Assembly (NCBI GenBank): GCA_037382465.1
Contig: JARRPX010000036.1
Span: forward strand, 43,927-90,391
Direction of reading: 5' to 3'
DNA: 46,465 nt
Source of the DNA: Anaerolineales bacterium
Lineage (GTDB): Bacteria > Chloroflexota > Anaerolineae > Anaerolineales > E44-bin32
The position numbers and the translations under genes are program-made. The notes under the pieces are model-generated. The model worked only from the letters and a program-made list of their open reading frames with translations, did not search any database and was not told where the DNA came from. Of the stretch, positions 42,570-46,465 are shown piece by piece; position 1 is the first letter of the stretch; each line of letters starts with the position of its first letter.

Positions 42570-42969
42570 CTGACACTCCTTGTGCAAGCTGTTCTCTCGT
42601 CAGCGGCTGTTATAGAATCACTCGTCAGGAAAGAGAACATCCATAAAGATCAAGGCTCGCGCCTTTTGGCCTTTATCTGCGAAGCACCCTTTCTACGAAG
42701 GATAAAGCCTATTCGTCCGATTCGACGGAAACATGTTTTTCTTCCAGAGAACAGCCCGTTCGCCTCTCTGATCATACACATACACCAGACAAATCTGGCT
42801 GAATTTCGATAGCGTTTGCCCTGAGTCCTTCGACAAAGCTCGAGATGAATTCTGTAGAAGGGCTCCAGCTAATGGCTGCACGACCCGCCCGCAACGTGTC
42901 AGTCTCCCCGTTTGGGTTTTCGGAAGAACGGGATTTCCCAACAGCGCCGTTATGAATTTGTTCCTATAC
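42570..42969. other. Intergenic region with an imperfect hairpin
   Basis: 400 bases between two minus-strand genes. 42823-42835 (GAGTCCTTCGACA) and 42853-42865 pair in 11 of 13 positions to form a hairpin with a 17-base loop. The 'TTCGACAAAGCTCGAG' part resembles a dispersed repeat seen in many bacterial genomes. A similar, weaker sequence is at about 44402-44436. No gene is visible. Confidence 0.4.
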
Positions 42970-43518
42970 CTAGGGTGCAGCATTCGGTTCGAATGTCACC
43001 AAAGGATGACCCTGAACGATCTGCTCGACCTCGTCCCAGCCTTCCGGGAAGGCGTAATTGTAGCGCGCAGGGAGGGCAAACACGTATCGACTGTTCCGGC
43101 CCAACTCCAGCGGGCCAACAGGCGCAGCGCCGATATACCATTCCCCACTCTGCATCTGGCCCCATTGTTCGATGGTGAATACCATCAGTGGGATATCCTG
43201 CCGTGGCTGCTGCGCCGTGGATTTCGGGTGAACGATGGTGAGCATCAAACCTTGTTCCACTACTTCATCCCCAGTCTCACCGCTCTTCAAACCTTCCCAA
43301 TTGCTGGTTTGAACGGAGAACCCTTCCCAACTTACAGGCAGTGAGAAGCTAAAGCCCAACTCGGTGTTGCGGTATTCGACGACAGGCGCAGTTGGTTCGG
43401 TGAGCGTATCTGTCGACACTTCCGATGGACGCTTTGCGGCCAACAATGCACACCCCATAATTAAAAAAGGGACCAGGAGCAGAATCGTTCGCAGAATAAT
43501 TATCTTCCGCTTCTTCAA
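42970..43518 (-). CDS. Lipoprotein of unknown function
   Basis: 182 residues. A basic-hydrophobic signal ends at the lipobox 'IMGC' (Cys23). The mature part begins with a Thr-rich linker and 'VEYRNTELGFSFSLPVSWEG' (about 48-67), a motif of bacterial lipoproteins in the PsbP/DUF1795-like 'F.f..P..W' type, which bind ligands or assist envelope processes. A C-terminal domain with two or three strands follows. The function is unknown. Confidence 0.75.
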   Translation of the reverse strand: MKKRKIIILRTILLLVPFLIMGCALLAAKRPSEVSTDTLTEPTAPVVEYRNTELGFSFSLPVSWEGFSVQTSNWEGLKSGETGDEVVEQGLMLTIVHPKSTAQQPRQDIPLMVFTIEQWGQMQSGEWYIGAAPVGPLELGRNSRYVFALPARYNYAFPEGWDEVEQIVQGHPLVTFEPNAAP

Positions 43519-43771
43519 AATTCCTCCATACCAAGGGCATTTTCCTGCGGAGACAAATCGCTGGGAAATTTGATTCGCGAATTTGAGTATCGCTGTGATC
43601 TACGCTCATCGCAGCGATCGCAGAAGCGAGCGGCGGACCAGCCGAAATCAACACCGCGAACAGATCCACCAATCAACGCCTTTCTCAACTTTATGCATCG
43701 AGGCGAGAATCGACGAGTCATAGCGTATCTGTTGAAGATACTCAATTGACCGCAAATCTACACTTTATATT

Positions 43772-44149
43772 TCACGGACCATAGTTTTCGGCCAGATAAT
43801 CCACCAACACAGACTTCTCAGCCGCCGACAACTTCGCGCCCTTGGCGATCATACGCGTTACCGTCTGGTCCCACTGTTCGAGCGTTTTCGTCGTTCGCGT
43901 TGCCTTGTCGACACTATGACACACCGAACAGCGCGTCTCTAAAAGCGTCGCACCTTCAGGGGACGACACACCTGCAGGAGGTGTCGTTGCCTGAGACGAC
44001 CCGGTACTGCAGCCAACCAGAATCAGCACCGCCAACAATCCGGCTGCGATCAACAACAGTATCATCCAGACAGAGCGATCTTGCTTTCTGACTTCCTCAT
44101 CCCTCGCTGGTTTGAGGGCTACCAAATCAACGCCTTTCAAATTGCTCAT
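43772..44149 (-). CDS. Membrane-anchored monoheme cytochrome c-like protein
   Basis: 125 residues; AAGGAG 8 bases upstream of ATG 44149. After an unusual polar N-terminus (1-27), a helix (28-46) leads into 'LVGC' at Cys47, which looks like a lipobox. 'CSVCH' at 74-78 is the heme c site; Met100 in 'VTRMIAKGAKLSAAEKSVLV' is the probable sixth ligand. The short domain and the 'LS..E...LV.YL' tail match small class I cytochromes. It likely faces the outside, tethered by helix or lipid, and carries electrons. Confidence 0.83.
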   Translation of the reverse strand: MSNLKGVDLVALKPARDEEVRKQDRSVWMILLLIAAGLLAVLILVGCSTGSSQATTPPAGVSSPEGATLLETRCSVCHSVDKATRTTKTLEQWDQTVTRMIAKGAKLSAAEKSVLVDYLAENYGP

Positions 44150-44537
44150 ACGGCCTTCTCCTTATATGTGATTGGTGTTCAATATAATTGTGTCACATAT
44201 ATGGCATTACTCCAACGGTTTAAATCTATCGAGGATCAGAAAACGAGATCGTAGACACTGCACTCGTCGCAGCACGCAGATCCCGGATACTTAGTGGCCG
44301 AATGTCCCACGTAGTTTGAGGAAAGAAACAATCCCGGTGTTCTTCCAGTGAGCGACTGCGATCAACACAGATGTTACACCCTTCCCGGGCAATTTCGGTT
44401 AAGCCTTCGGAAGTCTACCTGAACTCTGTCGAAGGGTATTGCGTTTTTAAAGCGCGTAGATCCGCATATGCTTCCTGGGCTCCCGCGATTGGTTCGGCCA
44501 TCTTACTCGTATTAATTGAATCGTCCTTCAGGTTTGA
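44150..44537. other. Intergenic region, no gene
   Basis: 388 bases between the cytochrome gene and the glycosyltransferase stop. It is AT-rich near 44170-44210 (leader of the cytochrome gene, minus strand). A partial 'CCTTCGG...CTGTCGAAGGG' inverted repeat is present near 44402-44436. No open frame of note. Confidence 0.35.
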
Positions 44538-45749
44538 TTATGAAAATTCAGCTTGAATGTAATTCACCGCGTCCTGAACGCCTGTCTCAGATCGGATTTG
44601 ATTCCCCAGGGACGTGGCTGTCTGTAGCATCGTATCGCTATTTATGAGCTCGTCAATAGAACCGACCAGATCAGCACGGGTAAGTTTCGATTGAGGCACA
44701 GGCTTCGGTCCCACGCCTAAGTCATGGACGATCTTTGCCCAGTAAAATTGGTCCGCAATGTGTGGGATAACCAAGGCTGGTCTTCCTGCACGCAAGCAAG
44801 CCGCCGTAGTTCCATATCCGCCATGATGGATGACACCCGCACATCGAGGAAAGAGCCAGCTATGTGGAAGTGATCCGGTGGCAAAGATGGTGGACGGGAG
44901 ATCCATCTGGTCATTCAGAGTTTCCCAGCCTTGAAGTATCCCTCGATGTCCAGATTGCTGGATCGCACCCGCAAAGAGCCGCAGCGTTTCCTTCATGATC
45001 GATTCACCGTAACCCATTGAACCAAGGCTGATTACTACGGGCGGCTTACCGGAGTCCAAGAACGAGAGTAAATCTGACGGAGGCCGCCAGCCGCTCACTT
45101 CTTCTGTGTACCAGTAGCCCGTTACATGATGCCGGGAATCCCAGTTCGGATTTGGAGCGTACACAGTGGGACTCACCGGAATCAGGTTCATTCGCAATGA
45201 TGTGAATCCTTCTCTTCCGACCGGTGGAAGACCTTGCTCCTTCCGGATCTGATTCAATGGCCTCGTTGTAGCGAGTTGCACGAATTCATCAATCAAGTGA
45301 TACACGATCCTCTTCAACAGCGGACGTTCGGGATCGTTCCATGGGATCGCCCAAGGCATCAGCGTTACGCTCAGGTAAGGTAAATTCAAAAGATCAGCTT
45401 CATTCTTTCCCGCCGCGCTTTGGGCGGACGTCACCACCAGATCTACCTCCCTGCATAGATCGAGGATGTCGTGGTAGGAACGTTTCAAGATATCGAAGCT
45501 TAACCGCATTGCTCGGATCAAGGCGGCAATATGGTTTCTTGAACTCTCCCGAATCATTGCGGCCTCGCGAGCGAAATCGATGTTCGGTCCAATCGACCTG
45601 AAGCTTGTGCCATAAGATTCGACCAACGATCTCATGTGAGGGTGAGTTGCCAGAGTGACCTCGTGCCCGGCACGTGTCAGGCTCTGGGCCAGCGCGATAA
45701 ACGGCTGCACGTCCCCACGAGAGCCAATGGTTGGTATTGCGACTTTCAT
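44538..45749 (-). CDS. UGT/GT28-type glycosyltransferase
   Basis: 403 residues. 'MKVAIPTIGSRGDVQPFIAL' begins the GT-B N-terminal domain (Gly-Ser-Arg-Gly-Asp in the sterol-glucosyltransferase style), 'GHEVTLATHPHMRSLVESYG' follows. In the C-terminal domain 'PPVVISLGSMGYG' precedes 'AGVIHHGGYGTTAACLRAGR' (about 305-325), the nucleotide-sugar site with His-His-Gly-Gly, and 'PHIADQFYWA' the Asp-Gln that binds the sugar. Length matches macrolide/sterol-type glycosyltransferases. The acceptor is a lipophilic small molecule or antibiotic-like compound by family inference. No other biosynthetic genes are near. Confidence 0.88.
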   Translation of the reverse strand: MKVAIPTIGSRGDVQPFIALAQSLTRAGHEVTLATHPHMRSLVESYGTSFRSIGPNIDFAREAAMIRESSRNHIAALIRAMRLSFDILKRSYHDILDLCREVDLVVTSAQSAAGKNEADLLNLPYLSVTLMPWAIPWNDPERPLLKRIVYHLIDEFVQLATTRPLNQIRKEQGLPPVGREGFTSLRMNLIPVSPTVYAPNPNWDSRHHVTGYWYTEEVSGWRPPSDLLSFLDSGKPPVVISLGSMGYGESIMKETLRLFAGAIQQSGHRGILQGWETLNDQMDLPSTIFATGSLPHSWLFPRCAGVIHHGGYGTTAACLRAGRPALVIPHIADQFYWAKIVHDLGVGPKPVPQSKLTRADLVGSIDELINSDTMLQTATSLGNQIRSETGVQDAVNYIQAEFS

Positions 45750-46018
45750 TCACTATCCTTGAGTTGATCCAACATCTGCACCGCGATGCAGTCTGCCGGC
45801 TCTGAACTGCGTGTGTTTTTCCGGCGCCAGGATCCTGGTATTCATCCAGGGTTTACTGGTTGGGCGGCACACCCGATTCGTTATCCCGGGCACAGTGCCT
45901 CTATCCAACCGATTTGGTATGGTAAGAAACTTTGCGCCACCTACCCAACGACAGAGCACTTCCAAGAATATATTGCGGCTCCCGCCAATTGGGTTTACGC
46001 GTTATTCGACTCTTTGAT

Positions 46019-46354
46019 TCACTCAGCTTGCTTGTCGATTCGCTCCAACTTGAAGGTAACAGGCCGCAATCCATCCGTACAACACGCGATAGCTGGTACA
46101 GAATGACCCGCATGTATGCTGTGGATCGACGGCAGCAGATCCCGCCATGCCCAATCACAAAATCCTTCGGGAGGGTCCCAGCGGTTCGTGGTCATGAATT
46201 GCTGGCCCTCTTCCAACCTGCCACATGCATTGGCGGCACCATAAGGAAATTGCTCGTACAGCTCTTCATTGAAAGACTTCTTGAGTACCGTTATTCTGCA
46301 CCGGTACCGTTCGGTGATGTTAGCAATACCTCGCTGCTCGATTTCCTGATCCAT
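46019..46354 (-). CDS. TIGR04076 family protein
   Basis: 111 residues, GAAGGAG before ATG 46354. 'RCRITVLKKSFNEELYEQF' starts the conserved part; 'LEEGQQFMTT', 'PPEGFCDWAWRDLLPSIHSI' and 'AIACCTDGLRPVTFKLERI' are the family signature, including the Cys in 'GFCDWAW' and the Cys-Cys-Thr-Asp-Gly motif. The family has no known function; conserved cysteines suggest metal or redox chemistry. It is a single gene. Confidence 0.85.
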   Translation of the reverse strand: MDQEIEQRGIANITERYRCRITVLKKSFNEELYEQFPYGAANACGRLEEGQQFMTTNRWDPPEGFCDWAWRDLLPSIHSIHAGHSVPAIACCTDGLRPVTFKLERIDKQAE

Positions 46355-46465
46355 GACCGTTCTTTCTCCTTCTGTCCCAATAATATTCCCTCACTATCCC
46401 TCTCGGAATCTTTCAAAGAGGGCGACAGGATCATTGTCAAGTATTACCGTCCACCCCATCGATTT

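Noticed and set aside
45753-45965. Small minus-strand frame upstream of the glycosyltransferase
   Set aside because: No ribosome-binding site, unnatural composition, no homology seen.
1-46465. Defence island, toxin-antitoxin or phage
   Set aside because: No restriction, CRISPR-Cas, toxin or phage genes were found; the CPBP protease alone is not enough.
1-46465. rRNA or tRNA genes
   Set aside because: No tRNA T-arm/acceptor pattern or rRNA core sequence was found by eye; a dedicated scan would be needed to be certain.

Overview
The window looks like a chromosomal stretch of a free-living bacterium, most likely a member of the Chloroflexota (Anaerolineae-like). This is an inference from the kinds of genes: lipoproteins with Thr/Pro/Ala-rich linkers after the lipobox, DUF4386, DUF4260, DUF1801 and DUF3795 proteins, many small single-domain enzymes (VOC, DinB, dihydrofolate-reductase-like, SDR) and many stand-alone methyltransferases. 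No rRNA, tRNA, CRISPR array, phage structural gene or intact insertion sequence was seen. Nearly all genes lie on the minus strand; only four intact ones are on plus (isoprenylcysteine-methyltransferase-like at 5596, TetR at 7850, SDR at 8494, DUF1801 at 31152).

Layout. 1-6300: the start of a multi-membrane protein cut by the window edge, a choloylglycine-hydrolase-like Ntn enzyme, a VOC protein beside a decayed SDR, a deazaflavin-type nitroreductase, a Cys-rich membrane protein, flavodoxin, two membrane proteins and an ICMT-like methyltransferase. 6300-13000: AhpD-like protein, methyltransferase, a TetR-SDR pair with matching palindromic operators, DUF1330, sulfotransferase, LOG-family protein, phosphotriesterase-family hydrolase, VOC. 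13000-20400: small unknowns, DinB, four methyltransferases plus the decayed tail of a fifth, a frameshifted TPR pseudogene and a HEAT protein. 20400-30200: DUF1697, HAD phosphatase, NTF2-like, RibD-type reductase, a GT-like protein, a VCBS/FG-GAP-type lipoprotein, an alpha/beta hydrolase, an FMN reductase and a HEAT lipoprotein. 30200-38400: a 1-kb gene-poor stretch, two DUF1801 proteins, reductases, DUF3795, DUF4260, then a rearranged patch (34.5-36.6 kb) with broken genes. 38400-end: SDR, monooxygenase, a UPF0303/Gfo-Idh operon, STAS-like protein, two lipoproteins (one with a c-type heme motif), a UGT-type glycosyltransferase and a TIGR04076 protein.

The genes do not form one pathway; most look like independent one- or two-gene units for detoxification, small-molecule modification and stress. 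The only clear local circuit is the TetR/SDR pair. The most unusual structure is at 34839-35116: a 101-bp inverted repeat (98/101 matching) with a 76-bp spacer that splits a PhnB/3-dmu-9-type VOC gene. Its 5' end, with ribosome-binding site, points away from its 3' part; inverting the spacer would restore a 166-codon gene. It may be an invertible switch, a fold-back rearrangement or an assembly/amplification artefact. Around it and elsewhere, at least three genes appear to be broken at short homopolymers, so either local decay or sequencing error is present.
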